Program-made: the position numbers and the translations under genes
Shown: positions 21,682 to 22,163 of the stretch, in pieces
Layout: the number at the start of each line of letters is the position of its first letter
Position numbering within the stretch: the first letter of the stretch is position 1
Notes under the pieces: model-generated
Databases searched by the model: none
What the model was told of the DNA's origin: nothing
The model's input: only the letters and a program-made list of their open reading frames with translations
Source of the DNA: Acidilobaceae archaeon
GTDB lineage: Archaea > Thermoproteota > Thermoprotei_A > Sulfolobales > Acidilobaceae
Direction of reading: 5' to 3'
NCBI GenBank assembly: GCA_027013765.1
Contig: JALWGG010000265.1
Coordinates: 1-22,163, forward strand
DNA: 22,163 nt

Positions 21682-22163
21682 GTGAGAGCCGATTTGGATT
21701 ATAGAGAGGCTCTAGCACACGTGATCTCGCTACTATACCATAGGGGACTTGTACAGATCCGGGGAGGAAATGCTAGTATAATAGATAGAAGCCACGACCT
21801 CATATACATAACACCAACCGGGCTACCAAGAACACTGATAAAACCGAGCGACATAGCGGTAATCAAACTCAACGGAGAGAAAGTGGAAGGGGTGCCCAGT
21901 AGCGAATGGAGGCTACACACCGAAATATATAAGATGATAAGGGAAGCCAAGGCAATAGTACATGCACATCCCCCAATAACGATAGCATTCGGAGAAGCTG
22001 GGGTAGACCTAGACCTAAGCGTCACAACAGAAGCTGGCAACAATATAACATGTGTCTCAAAGATACCACCATTAAAGCCAGGTAGTATAGAGCTTGCGAA
22101 AGAAACCGCTAATACAATGATGAGGGAAGGGTGCAATGTGGCCTTACTCAGAAGGCATGGAAT
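21682..22163 (+). CDS. Class II (zinc) aldolase family protein, 3' end beyond the window
   Basis: A class II aldolase/adducin-like protein, related to L-fuculose-1-phosphate aldolase, which splits a phosphorylated sugar using zinc and a Glu base. The frame stays open to the right edge, so the C-terminus is missing. Seen, numbered from GTG 21682: HRGLVQIRGGNAS (20-32, the phosphate-binding loop, usually SGNIS), ITPTGLPR, PSSEWRLHTEIY with Glu75, zinc-site HAHPP (His94, His96), and a third histidine at the right edge in LRRHG (His159). Start: GTG 21682 or TTG 21694; GGTGA at 21681 would sit eight bases from the TTG. It begins seven bases after the aKMT-like gene, so one transcript is likely. 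The true substrate cannot be told. Confidence 0.88.
   Translation, partial: MRADLDYREALAHVISLLYHRGLVQIRGGNASIIDRSHDLIYITPTGLPRTLIKPSDIAVIKLNGEKVEGVPSSEWRLHTEIYKMIREAKAIVHAHPPITIAFGEAGVDLDLSVTTEAGNNITCVSKIPPLKPGSIELAKETANTMMREGCNVALLRRHG

Noticed and set aside
1..22163. CRISPR arrays, insertion sequences, integrase or toxin-antitoxin genes
   Set aside because: No regularly spaced repeats, terminal inverted repeats, transposase or integrase motifs or paired small toxin-like genes were seen on either strand.

Overview
The window is chromosomal DNA from a hyperthermophilic crenarchaeon, most likely a member of the Desulfurococcales or a close relative. The evidence is gene content: RadA, TmcA, archaeal TrmI and Trm10, A-type ATP synthase subunits, a free-standing threonyl-tRNA editing protein, an aKMT-like lysine methyltransferase and a mannosylglycerate pathway. 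AGG and ATA codons are heavily used, start codons are often GTG or TTG, promoters carry archaeal TATA boxes, and Shine-Dalgarno sites of the GGTGG type recur. The order is inferred; no species can be named from the sequence alone.

Layout. 1-1404: the C-terminal part of a class II ribonucleotide reductase, cut by the window edge. 1558-3549: mannosyl-3-phosphoglycerate synthase and phosphatase, a two-gene pathway for the compatible solute mannosylglycerate. 3589-4782: a PflX-like radical SAM protein, convergent with radA (4790-5746). radA diverges from a threonyl-tRNA editing protein (5928-7229), which is followed by an unrecognised 213-residue protein. proC (minus) meets that protein tail to tail. 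8847-12115 (minus) holds a DUF2153-like protein, a Trm112-like zinc protein, a phosphohexomutase-family protein and a divergent eIF2B-alpha-like protein. 12242-14840 (plus) is a tight operon: rnhB, trm10 and a UPF0282 metallo-hydrolase. 14835-17593 (minus) holds an ASCH/PUA-like protein, ATP synthase subunit C, a small coiled-coil stalk protein and a ZIP metal transporter. 17661-21043 (minus) holds tmcA and trmI. The right end (plus) carries an aKMT-like methyltransferase and the start of a class II aldolase, cut by the edge.

The region is gene-dense housekeeping DNA. No gene-free stretch exceeds 300 bases; the largest are about 181 bases (radA / editing protein), 153 bases (nrdJ / mpgS) and 142 bases (trmI / methyltransferase). 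I see no mobile element, CRISPR array, rRNA or tRNA. A translation and RNA-modification theme recurs: Trm10, TrmI, TmcA, Trm112, the Thr editing protein, RNase HII and the eIF2B-like protein.

The most unusual point is that the phosphohexomutase has Arg where the family has its catalytic phosphoserine (TARHNP instead of TASHNP). Next to it lies an eIF2B-like protein that lacks the usual catalytic residues. Other notes are a Trm112 with four extra cysteines, mpgS and mpgP sharing one reading frame across a single TGA, and two convergent gene pairs whose stop codons lie in self-complementary hexamers. I did not find a convincing new multi-gene system.
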